Origin: Candidatus Heimdallarchaeota archaeon LC_3
GTDB lineage: Archaea; Asgardarchaeota; Heimdallarchaeia; Hodarchaeales; LC-3
Length of the DNA stretch: 64,000 bases
Direction: 5' to 3'
Assembly (NCBI GenBank): GCA_001940645.1
Contig: MDVS01000020.1
Location: forward strand, 1-64,000
Position numbers and translations under genes: made by a program. Positions 37,401 to 45,056 of this stretch are shown one piece after another. How positions within the stretch are numbered: the stretch's first letter is position 1; each line of letters opens with the position of its first letter. The notes under the pieces were generated by a model that saw nothing but the letters and a program-made list of their open reading frames with translations, searched no databases and was not told the origin of the DNA.

Positions 37401-39777
37401 AGCACAGATTGGTCCTTATTTAATAAATCTTGATTTACTTCTCACAGATACTAACACCATGAAATACTTTCTCTCAGCATTAATATTGATTTTAGGGTTA
37501 TTTTTAGCTATGGCACTATTTCTCGTTAGATCAATTCCTGGAATGTTTGCTGCTATGCTTGTTACTTTCCAAATCCACCGTTATGTCTGGTTAAACGGCT
37601 GGGGAGAATTTGATGGCATGTATCTTATATTGAATATAATATTAATAGCTATTCCATTATATCTCTTACGAGATAGGATTCCATATAGATCATTGTTTTT
37701 TATCGGAATTATTGTTCTATCTGGAGCATTAGGATCTGCATGGTGGGTTAACTGGAAATCTGGTCCTGGAGAGGATGGATTTGAGAGAATGGGGAACTTT
37801 ATTCTCACACATGATGGAGGAAATAACAAATCTACTTGGATATTTAACGAACCTGGTGCAAGATATTCTATTAGGTATTATATGAATGGATATGATCCAA
37901 TAAATGTAAGATCAACACAAGAATACTCTAATGTCAATTTACCGTTTTCTAAAAATAATCCTGATGCAATGGAGCAATATATAGTGAACAATCCAAGCGT
38001 AAATTTCTTTATTGTATCAAATCAAGTTAAAGCACAAGGTGATTATGAACAATCCTACAATTGGCTTGTAAACCATTTTATTGATATTAATCCACTATTG
38101 GGTATTTCACAGGGTCATCATATTCATTTGTTTGTAAATCCTGATATTCTTACGGATTCAGAAAGATCTCAACTAGGAATAGACAAGTTTCAGTATTCAG
38201 ATAACAATACAGATTTTAATATTAATGAATTTAATGTTTTACCTAATTTAAATCCAAATCTCAAAAATTTATCCCAATTGTCTTTAAGAGGAAATTCACA
38301 ATTTGAATCTGCTGCACTATCTAATAATTGGACTGGATTAGGGTCTGAAATTGATCCTTATATTATTGAAAATACGAATATAACTTCTGATAATCCTGGT
38401 ATTCCTGTTTTAAGTCTTTCTGATATTTCTCATCATATTGTGATTCAGAATAATTATATTACTTCTCTTGGTAATAGCGACTCAGTATTAGAACTAAGTA
38501 ATATAATTAATATTGAAATTAGATACAACATCTTCAAAAATAGTGGAATTTCAATTGATATCAATTCTAATGTTGATATTAACAATAATTATATTTCTGG
38601 TGGAGATACAGGAATCCAGATTCAAAGAACATCCAATGCTAAAATTCACAAAAATTACATTGATAATATTAATGAAGGAATATCATTATTTCTTTCAAGT
38701 ACTGCTAATATCTATAATAATTTCATAAGCAACTCGAGGGAGGAAGGAATATTTTTATTATCTAACTCTGCTGCAATAGTTGATAATAATTATCTCATTA
38801 ACAATACGAATGCAATTAATTCTTTGGATTCTTCATTGAATATTAAAAATAATGTATTTTTTGATACAAAATATGTTGCGATCCGACTTATTTCAAACAC
38901 TAATACTGAAATCTACAATAATACAATACAAAATGGACTTAACGGTATTACAGTAAATAAAGAATCAGTATTAAAAAATAGCAGAAATTTTACAATTGAA
39001 AATAACACCATAAGTTACAATAAGTTTGATGGTATAAGAATATCAAATACTACTGAAATGATGATTAAAGGTAATAAATTAAGCAATAATGGTGCTAATG
39101 GAATTTGGACAATATACACTCCATTTCTTCAAATAATAAACAATAAAATAAATAATAATTTAAGATCAGGAATTAGTTCTATTAGTAATAATGGGGTGAA
39201 TATTTCTCATAATACCATTGGAAAAAATCTTAAAGGAATAGCATTTAATAATTGTTTCGCAATTTCCTGTAGTCAAAATAGATCAACAATATCAAGTAAT
39301 CACATTAGAGAAAATTCAGAAACAGGAATCTATTCTAGAGATATTCAAGGATACGATTATTACAAGAATGTGTTTTATAAAAATAAGAATGGAATTTATT
39401 TATTAAATAGCTATCACAATAATATTTATGAAAATAGTTTTATTAATAATTCACAACAAGCATTCAGTGATATATTTTCAAATAATTTTACATATAATAC
39501 AAAAGGAAATTACTGGAGTGATTATTTGGGAAAAGATGAAAACTCTGATGGAATTGGAGATCAAAAATATCAAATTCTTGGAAGGACTGATCTTTATGAT
39601 TCATTACCATTCTTTGAAGTTATTTTAATGGAAATTCAGCCCTCTGAATGGGATAATATTGTTATTCCTGATCCCAGAACAACTACCCAAAACCTATCAA
39701 TAAATGGATTCTTTTTTACTTTTGGCTTATTTGCATTAATTATAATTAGTCTATTAAAGAAAAAGAGAAAAAATTAA
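34450..39777 (+). CDS. GT39-like glycosyltransferase fused to a beta-helix (NosD-like) domain
   Basis: A 1,775-residue membrane protein. The first 1,100 residues hold about 20 or more membrane helices, and the segment after the early helices carries Asp216-Glu217 in GTWDEGWFSDIAMRMAKEQN followed by KLFDKPPFLFWLGALAI. That is the acceptor/donor DE-motif of GT39/ArnT/PMT-type (GT-C) glycosyltransferases, which take sugars from polyprenyl-phosphate lipids. Residues about 1300-1700 contain repeated NNxI/GI/N beta-helix rungs and the NYWSDYLGKDENSDGIGD sequence of NosD-type right-handed beta-helices. A single membrane helix ends the protein (about 1754-1769) with basic residues. It probably glycosylates or handles a surface polymer on the outer face. 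Confidence 0.8.
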   Translation: MSNTFNNKNKEQPNIQEEQVNNIIDDSDFIVWINKKFEFPKVLINNLEAILFSFLFGFSFYFTFFISDPIFPKNLWFLLSLDFFVSLVFSFSKIRNYCANINENLPTLMQFNKTSYFNQHSILYRISRFLFYYIYALYTVRGFYDLDLLLISIILFITILLYTILSIYYQFDPTHKIYDWYANRSNLIKLFIVVFCIGILGVLARLYHVYSIGTWDEGWFSDIAMRMAKEQNWLLPLYYSDSGNEIKLFDKPPFLFWLGALAINTIGNNSLAVKWSMGVLSGLMGLFGFFIYHHQKRRNDIDIIPKNVTDSKYYGEYGIKNIWELENLDEKPEEEEETSDGFSIGVIFGLLMSLTWFVMFYGRTSYLDPAIVGISALTAVFGVKAIDHWFFGNTRKAFFYVILTGTINAIDLFSKAWQGLIVGPPIALYFILRFLQHFIPKHNIRRFWSRINKNLFVISKDLESEVSAMLGAILALIIFSSLFQNGAITIDVFGFSIDFWGVIIVVVLFFAINSFLQSIFEVSSPKEDSDETPENSEKLDSFKENSVSEAYLQSDSQKQFFRIQKNVLFVILGLTMGIVGGYISFFGFDLIYSRFLEPITSILVTFLGGGSTNGSIDFSVSEIPSDINSTLGLLITGIFSIISGIAISIFSVWMIGIIIIAIIQVLKETIEKTSSSNNNNDDLNPFFEKFSAPWAKGIILDFSLVIPLIPLGIAIGFWGVYLLFFGDFFNRDWLLITVTGIIILLVSFFVSLFTLELVKKIYKYQLKISTGYSDIENYYLNRWTFRYEKFLLFTLVLLVVIIISLMPFMWWIQYLDSNMKELGYFIRKAGELYRDPNSPGECWPQPGDPAGSCITYTWLFFEFYISWRYDFGTSYNVAESLGGFIEPLFIVSIPFFLAGIWAFHKKRNYATLSLYLSWFLLVLFIFVPAKFQLNYYYLAAFFPYFAIAANGIFYSLKKAKSSIHLKDMYERTVLLIPLFLLLTIAQIGPYLINLDLLLTDTNTMKYFLSALILILGLFLAMALFLVRSIPGMFAAMLVTFQIHRYVWLNGWGEFDGMYLILNIILIAIPLYLLRDRIPYRSLFFIGIIVLSGALGSAWWVNWKSGPGEDGFERMGNFILTHDGGNNKSTWIFNEPGARYSIRYYMNGYDPINVRSTQEYSNVNLPFSKNNPDAMEQYIVNNPSVNFFIVSNQVKAQGDYEQSYNWLVNHFIDINPLLGISQGHHIHLFVNPDILTDSERSQLGIDKFQYSDNNTDFNINEFNVLPNLNPNLKNLSQLSLRGNSQFESAALSNNWTGLGSEIDPYIIENTNITSDNPGIPVLSLSDISHHIVIQNNYITSLGNSDSVLELSNIINIEIRYNIFKNSGISIDINSNVDINNNYISGGDTGIQIQRTSNAKIHKNYIDNINEGISLFLSSTANIYNNFISNSREEGIFLLSNSAAIVDNNYLINNTNAINSLDSSLNIKNNVFFDTKYVAIRLISNTNTEIYNNTIQNGLNGITVNKESVLKNSRNFTIENNTISYNKFDGIRISNTTEMMIKGNKLSNNGANGIWTIYTPFLQIINNKINNNLRSGISSISNNGVNISHNTIGKNLKGIAFNNCFAISCSQNRSTISSNHIRENSETGIYSRDIQGYDYYKNVFYKNKNGIYLLNSYHNNIYENSFINNSQQAFSDIFSNNFTYNTKGNYWSDYLGKDENSDGIGDQKYQILGRTDLYDSLPFFEVILMEIQPSEWDNIVIPDPRTTTQNLSINGFFFTFGLFALIIISLLKKKRKN

Positions 39778-39791
39778 ATTAAATTATATAA

Positions 39792-40730
39792 TTAAATTTC
39801 CACCATAAAAATCCTACCAGATTCGTCTCCATATACCAATCTTGTTCCATTAGAGTTGATTGTTGCAATTTTTACATTTAATCCATCTGCTGAATATGAA
39901 TTAGTCTTAGAAAAAGAACTAGTGTCCCAAATATGAACTAGCCCATCTTCCCCAGATGTAACAAGTTTGCTACCATCAAAGGAAAATTCAATATGGTTTC
40001 CTCCTTTATGAGCATTAAAAGATTTTGTTTCTTCCCCTTCTGGAGTCCAAATTTTTACAATTCCATCAACATCCATTGAAGCAATAATATCTGATATAGA
40101 CCAAGCAACTTTCACAATTGATTTCTCATGAGAGCCAGAACTCTTTTTCTTTTTATCATCAGTTTTAGCAGCCTCAAATATTTTTAATCTTTCTCCATTT
40201 TCTAACTTCCAGAGTCTAATTTCTCTATCAAAAGAACCAGTAATGAGGTTCTTACCATCAGGAGAAAAAGCAGCAGACATAATATATGAAAAATGACCGT
40301 TAGGAATTTTGTATATCTCTTTTGGAGTATTGATGTTATAATTCCATAACTTCCAAGATAAATCTCGACTTGTTGAAACAAAAAATTGATAATTCGGTGA
40401 AAAGACAAGTGCTTCAACCGAAAAGTTATGGGATCTTAGCTTTTGCTTTTTAGATTTATTCAGGTCCCAATGAAGTATTCTTTTATCTAATCCACCGGAT
40501 AATAAATGATCACCCTCATTATTATAGGCTAGAGTATAAATTGGTTTATCATGTCCACCTGAAATATCATTCAGAAGTTTTCCATCTTTGAAATTCCAAA
40601 CTTTGATATGAAAGTCGTCCGATCCTGTAGCGAATGTGTCTCCTTTATCAGCAGGATTAAACTGAGCAATGTTAACACCTGCATCATGATAACTGTTGGT
40701 TTGTCGTCCTTTCTCCAAGAGTTCCACCAA
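39792..40730 (-). CDS. WD40-repeat beta-propeller protein, about 312 aa
   Basis: Seven WD40-type repeats fill the whole protein, for example FATGSDDFHIKVWNFKDG, LLSGGLDKRILHWDL, FVSTSRDLSWKLWNY, LITGSFDREIRLWKLENG and LVTSGEDGLVHIWD. This gives one complete seven-bladed propeller, a scaffold for protein interactions. The start is TTG at 40730 or GTG at 40727. No transmembrane or enzyme domain is attached. It is convergent with the glycosyltransferase gene, 14 bases apart. Confidence 0.85.
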   Translation of the reverse strand: MVELLEKGRQTNSYHDAGVNIAQFNPADKGDTFATGSDDFHIKVWNFKDGKLLNDISGGHDKPIYTLAYNNEGDHLLSGGLDKRILHWDLNKSKKQKLRSHNFSVEALVFSPNYQFFVSTSRDLSWKLWNYNINTPKEIYKIPNGHFSYIMSAAFSPDGKNLITGSFDREIRLWKLENGERLKIFEAAKTDDKKKKSSGSHEKSIVKVAWSISDIIASMDVDGIVKIWTPEGEETKSFNAHKGGNHIEFSFDGSKLVTSGEDGLVHIWDTSSFSKTNSYSADGLNVKIATINSNGTRLVYGDESGRIFMVEI

Positions 40731-41130
40731 ATTTCGAGATTAAGATATTTTTAAGATAAGGTACTTAAATTGAATAATATTAAAGAACATGCCTTCAATA
40801 ATATGCGATGAATAGATATGTTTTCTAAGAATTTTTTAATTCACTAATGAATATAGGATTTCTAAATGATATAAAAATTTGATATAAATAGAATTATGAC
40901 AGGAATATTATTTAATTACTATATCATAACTAGTGGACGATATGAAAGAGCACGTAATTTAATAAGATAAAAATTATCAAGAGAAATTATGGAATATCTA
41001 AATATATTAAGAGATAAAACCTATTTTGTTTTTTGATTGTACTGATTAATTAGTTTAATACCATATTAGACGAGATAACAGATTTATTTTATAAAAAACT
41101 AATTATGAAATTTGATAAGTGAGTTAAAAT
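40731..41130. other. Intergenic region, no gene seen
   Basis: About 400 AT-rich bases between divergent genes. The longest ATG frame is 24 codons (from 40896) and has no ribosome-binding site. No tRNA-like or stable hairpin structure is evident. Confidence 0.5.
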
Positions 41131-41523
41131 ATGTCCGAACCATTAATAGCTTGTGGAGAATGTCAAAGATCGATACCTCGATCAAAAAGAATAACAATTA
41201 AAAAAAATAAATGGTCAGCGAAAACTGGTGATACAACTAAAAACATTGACGTCTGTTTTTATTGCTATCGTAACGATAAAATGAAAGAAGTCACCATGAG
41301 CAAATTAATGATTCTGATCTTTACGTTATTTGGAATTTTTACATTTATTATAAAAGATGAGTTAATTTTTCTTTCAGGGTCTCCAAATTTGCAAGGGCTA
41401 CCCACCTCACAAGAACCTTATATTCTGATAACCTTATTATGTTTCGGAATAGCTCTATTTTTCTTTTTAGCACAAAGAAGGTTTAGGGAAAAATTAAAAC
41501 AAGCACGAATATTGTATGAATAA
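41131..41523 (+). CDS. Zinc-ribbon protein with two membrane helices, 130 aa
   Basis: The N-terminal 50 residues carry CGEC and CFYC, a four-cysteine zinc ribbon. Two hydrophobic helices follow (about residues 57-77 and 97-115), leaving a short basic tail (RRFREKLKQARILYE). The family is not recognised. A GTGAG-containing stretch precedes the ATG. It is convergent with the AbrB-like gene. Confidence 0.45.
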   Translation: MSEPLIACGECQRSIPRSKRITIKKNKWSAKTGDTTKNIDVCFYCYRNDKMKEVTMSKLMILIFTLFGIFTFIIKDELIFLSGSPNLQGLPTSQEPYILITLLCFGIALFFFLAQRRFREKLKQARILYE

Positions 41524-41541
41524 TAAGAAATATTGATAAAG

Positions 41542-42045
41542 TTAGTCGATTTTAACTTTAAATTCTTTATTATCTGAATCATCATCGTCAGAATCATCAT
41601 CCTCATCGATATCATAATTCCCTTCGAAATCATCATCTTCCTCGACGTCTTCCTCATTTACTTTCTTTTTGGCTTTATTAGGATCCAAAACATTACCCAT
41701 ATCTCCAAAAGCAGAAAACAGTTGTTTAGCTGTATCTTGAAACATTTTCATCATTTCAGGATTTTTTAATGCATCTTGAACTGCATCTAGGATATTATTA
41801 CCACCAATATTGGGTTCACCTGAGAATTCTGAACTTTTTTCCTCGAAAGTTGGAGGGGTAGGTATTTGGTTTGATTCATTCTCGTCGGTAATTTGAGGCT
41901 TTCTAGTTTTTCGAATATAAATTTTATTATTTTCCTCAACAAAGGCTAAATAATCACCTTCATTCAAAAACAAATTATCCATAATCGAATCGTCAAGATT
42001 GATTGAACCTTTTGTAATTTTCTTTACCGAAAGAATTTTTCCCAT
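41542..42045 (-). CDS. AbrB/SpoVT-like N-terminal protein with acidic tail, 167 aa
   Basis: The first 50 residues (GKILSVKKITKGSINLDDSI, then LFLNEGDYLAFVEENNKIYIRK) have the swapped-hairpin pattern of AbrB/SpoVT/MazE DNA-binding domains: two strands, a short helix, then G-D and the closing strand. The middle contains a helical segment (ILDAVQDALKNPEMMKMFQDT). The C-terminus is nearly all Asp/Glu (residues 130-160). Acidic tails like this can act as internal inhibitors or histone-like chaperones. DNA binding is inferred from the fold only. Confidence 0.5.
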   Translation of the reverse strand: MGKILSVKKITKGSINLDDSIMDNLFLNEGDYLAFVEENNKIYIRKTRKPQITDENESNQIPTPPTFEEKSSEFSGEPNIGGNNILDAVQDALKNPEMMKMFQDTAKQLFSAFGDMGNVLDPNKAKKKVNEEDVEEDDDFEGNYDIDEDDDSDDDDSDNKEFKVKID

Positions 42046-42142
42046 AAATTTTGAGCTCCATAATTAAGAAAAGTCGAAAACAAGAAGAATGTTTTCAAGT
42101 TTCAACTAATAAACATAGGAAGTATAAATATAAGAAGTTTAG

Positions 42143-42157
42143 GTTATATATAAGAAT
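42143..42157. promoter_or_regulatory. TATA-like sequence upstream of eS30
   Basis: The run TTATATATAA within 42143-42157 is the best archaeal TATA-box candidate in the divergent region between the AbrB-like gene and eS30. It lies about 100 bases before the eS30 start. It is near-symmetrical, so its direction is not decided. Confidence 0.25.
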
Positions 42158-42257
42158 TATAGTGAAAGTATAGTGAATATTGAAATACATTTATTAGCTG
42201 AAATCAATTACAAATTTAGTATTATTTAAACATTCAAAAATTTTTTAGGTGTAAAAA

Positions 42258-42440
42258 ATGCCCGGTTCACACGGATCACTAGCAAAAGCTGGAAAAGTTA
42301 GAAATCAAACCCCAAAAGTAGATGCCAAAGTACGACGCTCTCCTATTCCAAGAATACGAAATAAAAAAAATTATATTAAACGAGTACTAACCCAAAAAGA
42401 AACACGTGGTGGAAGATTCGGTAGAAATAGAAGAAGATAA
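42258..42440 (+). CDS. rps30e: Ribosomal protein eS30
   Basis: A 60-residue basic protein starting [20 protein letters not shown], which is the archaeal/eukaryotic eS30 (S30e, FAU-type) signature; it ends with the Gly/Arg-rich [11 protein letters not shown] tail. It is part of the small ribosomal subunit. AGGTG at 42247-42251 lies six bases before the ATG, an ideal distance. It is a single gene here, not in a ribosomal operon. It is one of the best markers that this is an archaeon. Confidence 0.96.
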   Translation: MPGSHGSLAKAGKVRNQTPKVDAKVRRSPIPRIRNKKNYIKRVLTQKETRGGRFGRNRRR

Positions 42441-42560
42441 ACCAAATTAAATTGTAATATCTTCTTTTAAGTCTTTAACCTCTTTTTTAAAACATAAGCT
42501 TTAAAATCTCGTATTTAAGTGAAAAACAAGTTAATTACTAGTTAACTGAGAAGAAATTTT

Positions 42561-43310
42561 ATGTCTTCAAACTTAGAATTCGATAAAGAGAAAGTTTCTA
42601 AGCTTTCTTCATATTTATCGGCTATTTTTAATTGGAAAGAAAAACAAATTCACTTTTTACCTTGTGTCAATGGATACCTGATATTTAATGACCAAGAAAA
42701 GGTATTACTCTGGATTCATAAATTCACTTTAGAAGCAACATTAAAAATTGTTTTTGATCTTACCAAAGATATCATTGAAGATGTTTTATTTTCACTATTA
42801 ATCGGAGGTTCTATTATTCAAGAACTTGTTAAATCTAAATTTCCTGATTCTCCTAAACAATCTCTAGTTTTCAAACCTGGTCTTCACGCGATAAATTATG
42901 GTAATGTAATTATTACTGATCCAGATGGAAAACTAGGCATAACAATGGATTTTCTTGGAAAAACTGTTTCAACTGTAACATCATTTGTTTCAACCACAGG
43001 AGGAAATATCGCGAAAATAATTAAAAAGGAAAGCATCAATGATATCAAACAAAGAGAGAAAAAAAATCATTTAACTAGCAAGAAAGAAAATGATTCAGAT
43101 GATAAATCTGTCGTGTATATACAAATTTTAGATTCATTATATTATCATTTATCAAAAGATCATAAATTCAAAGATGCTATTCCCCCCCAATCTGGTGGAT
43201 ATGAATTTCGGACGATGTTTGTTCTTGAAGCTGCAAAATTTCTAAAGTTAATTAAAGAAAAAGGTAAATTTACATTGAATTTCAAAGGAGAAAAGAAAAT
43301 ATTATTTTGA
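42561..43310 (+). CDS. Hypothetical protein, 249 aa
   Basis: Not recognised. It is mostly soluble, with a mixed alpha/beta N-terminal 150 residues (NGYLIFNDQEKVLLWIHKF, LHAINYGNVIITDPDGKLG), a Gly-rich segment TGGNIAKI, a charged linker (about 170-195) and a helical C-terminus (AAKFLKLIKEKGKF). The ATG has no strong ribosome-binding site. It lies 120 bases after eS30 on the same strand and could be co-transcribed. Confidence 0.45.
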   Translation: MSSNLEFDKEKVSKLSSYLSAIFNWKEKQIHFLPCVNGYLIFNDQEKVLLWIHKFTLEATLKIVFDLTKDIIEDVLFSLLIGGSIIQELVKSKFPDSPKQSLVFKPGLHAINYGNVIITDPDGKLGITMDFLGKTVSTVTSFVSTTGGNIAKIIKKESINDIKQREKKNHLTSKKENDSDDKSVVYIQILDSLYYHLSKDHKFKDAIPPQSGGYEFRTMFVLEAAKFLKLIKEKGKFTLNFKGEKKILF

Positions 43311-43505
43311 CAACATAATAGTTTGATTTACTTACGATTTGAATCTATTATTTCAAAAAAATTATTTTGAAAATAAATTTTGAATGCTTAATTCTTAAAG
43401 TCAAAATTAATATAAGAGATTGTACTAAAATAATTTGTAATAAAGAACTAATTCATTGAAATATAATTCATTACAATTACTTCGTAAAACAATAATGGTG
43501 TATAG

Positions 43506-43616
43506 ATGCCTGGATTTACTACATATAGTGTGTTTTTAGCTTTAACTGTCCTTCCAATGATATGGATTAGCCGTAGAAAAGATAAGAATCCCCCAAAGGA
43601 AAGACCAAAAGAATAG
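43506..43616 (+). CDS. 36-residue single-helix membrane microprotein
   Basis: A short frame with GGTG a few bases before its ATG. It encodes MPGFTTYSVFLALTVLPMIW followed by SRRKDKNPPKERPKE. The order PGF, hydrophobic helix, basic tail is that of the PGF-CTERM signal that archaeosortases recognise at the C-terminus of surface proteins, yet here it is a whole protein. No upstream coding frame reaches it: a TAG ends the frame just before the ATG. It might be the remnant of a lost surface protein or an independent microprotein. Confidence 0.45.
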   Translation: MPGFTTYSVFLALTVLPMIWISRRKDKNPPKERPKE

Positions 43617-43669
43617 CACAAAAGAAAATCAATTTAATAACGATTTCATTGAACTTTTATTGAAATCAT

Positions 43670-44290
43670 TTACATTGTATTGTCATCGTCTGATATATCT
43701 ACAATTTGCGAATCATCTTTTTTCTCATAACATTCCTTACAAAGAGCAAACCCTCCAAGTTCTTTAAGTTGTTCATCAAAGTTGGCGCAGGAATCACAAT
43801 AGCCAGTAAAAGACTCACTGTTTATCGCAGAAGCTTCTGCTAAAAATTGTTCTTCTCTTTTGATTTCTAATAGACCAGGAGCGATTCTCAATAAATCAGA
43901 ACTAGAAATTATACCTAATATCTTTTCATTTTTAGGATCAATAACAATAAGTCTTTCAATCTTGTATTTTGCCATTTTAAGCATAGCATCTTCCAATGAA
44001 TCTGAAGGAAAACATGAAATCAATTCTTTATTACCGACAACTTCTTTAATCAATATTGTAGTGGGATCCTTATCTTCTGATAAGATGTTAATAATGTCTG
44101 TCTTAGTTATAATAGAATATTTGTCATTTTCCAATTCTACCAATACTGAACCAATTTTATTTTTGATCATCAATTTTGCTGCTTTTGTTAAAACAAAATC
44201 ACCTTTAATTTTGATTATTTTTAGAATCATAAAATCAGCAATAGTAATATTGCCATCATCTTGGGTTTTGAAATGGGTGTTCATTGTCAT
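43670..44290 (-). CDS. CBS-domain pair protein with C-terminal zinc finger
   Basis: Residues about 15-140 form two CBS domains (TKAAKLMIKNKIGSVLVE and LEDAMLKMAKYKIERLIVID, each followed by GIIS or ITKTDI strands), the usual nucleotide-sensing Bateman module. A C-terminal zinc ribbon follows: YCDSCANF and ALCKECYE. This CBS plus zinc ribbon arrangement is known in archaea, often with unknown partner. AGGAAT lies eight bases before the ATG. Adenine nucleotide or SAM binding is inferred from the family. Confidence 0.75.
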   Translation of the reverse strand: MTMNTHFKTQDDGNITIADFMILKIIKIKGDFVLTKAAKLMIKNKIGSVLVELENDKYSIITKTDIINILSEDKDPTTILIKEVVGNKELISCFPSDSLEDAMLKMAKYKIERLIVIDPKNEKILGIISSSDLLRIAPGLLEIKREEQFLAEASAINSESFTGYCDSCANFDEQLKELGGFALCKECYEKKDDSQIVDISDDDNTM

Positions 44291-44410
44291 ATTTTTTATT
44301 CCTTTAATTAGGTATTAATCTGTAAATACCAAATCAATAAAAGAGATTAAAAGTTTTTGCACATTAAACCAGAAAAAAAAGTTATTAGAGTGTAAGCATG
44401 TATAGATAGA

Positions 44411-44421
44411 AGTATTTAAAG
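44411..44421 (+). promoter_or_regulatory. TATA-box candidate for the GIY-YIG gene
   Basis: AGTATTTAAAG fits the archaeal TATA consensus. It lies about 46 bases before the ATG at 44467; a transcription start 25 bases downstream would leave a leader of about 20 bases. Inference from consensus only. Confidence 0.3.
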
Positions 44422-44466
44422 TTTGTTATTCTATATTACAATCATGATACGAGAAAGAAGATAAAA

Positions 44467-44766
44467 ATGAATCATTGGGTATATATTCTATTGTGTGAAT
44501 CGATAAATCAGAATAATAAAAGAAAACGCACTACATATTACGTTGGGTCAACAAATGATCTAGAACGAAGGTTAGTGGAACATAAGTCTGGAAAATCAAG
44601 ATACACAAGTAAGAAAATCGTGAAACTTGTCTATTGTGAAACTCATCCTACAAGAAAAGAAGCCTATGCCCGAGAGTTCGAACTAAAAAAGATTTCAAGA
44701 AAAGAAAAAGAAAATTTAGCCAAAACATATAATCCAATGCCAGAATCTTTAACAACAAATTTCTAA
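44467..44766 (+). CDS. GIY-YIG nuclease family protein, 99 aa
   Basis: A short stand-alone GIY-YIG domain of the YhbQ/UvrC-N type: HWVYILL (in place of GIY), YYVGSTNDLERRLVEHKSGK, then a conserved EAYAREFELKKISRKEKENL end with the catalytic-type Glu. Length of about 100 residues is that of the YhbQ-like single-domain proteins, which lack the target-recognition part of homing endonucleases. It may act in DNA repair or be a domestic nuclease. Confidence 0.85.
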   Translation: MNHWVYILLCESINQNNKRKRTTYYVGSTNDLERRLVEHKSGKSRYTSKKIVKLVYCETHPTRKEAYAREFELKKISRKEKENLAKTYNPMPESLTTNF

Positions 44767-44992
44767 TAAAATTGCTTAAGAAAAAATAGAACCATTAAAT
44801 TACCTTGCAATTAAGAAGTAAGAAGATTTTGTAACTAGAATTAAGGGCCCGTCTGGTTTATAAGATTTTTTAATAGATAGCAGTGAAACAGGGTAACTTA
44901 TTAAGAAAAAACAATCAATAACGATTGAAAAACTAGTTTCTGAAATTTTTTAAGTATCACCTCTAGTTAATTGAAAAGTCACTATGCGATAC

Positions 44993-45006
44993 CTTTAAAT
45001 TTAAAG
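44993..45006 (+). promoter_or_regulatory. TATA-box candidate for the fumarase gene
   Basis: CTTTAAATTTAAAG is a perfect 14-base palindrome and a good archaeal TATA-like element, about 51 bases before the fumC ATG. The symmetry may also mark an operator. Inference from sequence only. Confidence 0.3.
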
Positions 45007-45056
45007 TAAATAATTTTCTTCTCTTCTATTGCAAATTAATTTTGGAGAAATAGCTT

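Noticed and set aside
40896..40970. 24-codon frame in the intergenic region
   Set aside because: No ribosome-binding site and no similarity; expected by chance in 400 AT-rich bases.
43860..44318. 152-codon plus-strand frame opposite the CBS/zinc gene
   Set aside because: The sense-strand protein has clear CBS and zinc motifs and its own ribosome-binding site, so the antisense frame is a by-product of codon use.
44840..44900. Locally GC-richer stretch (GGGCCCGTCTGG) upstream of fumC, considered as an RNA gene
   Set aside because: No tRNA T-loop, no cloverleaf and no consistent long hairpin could be drawn.
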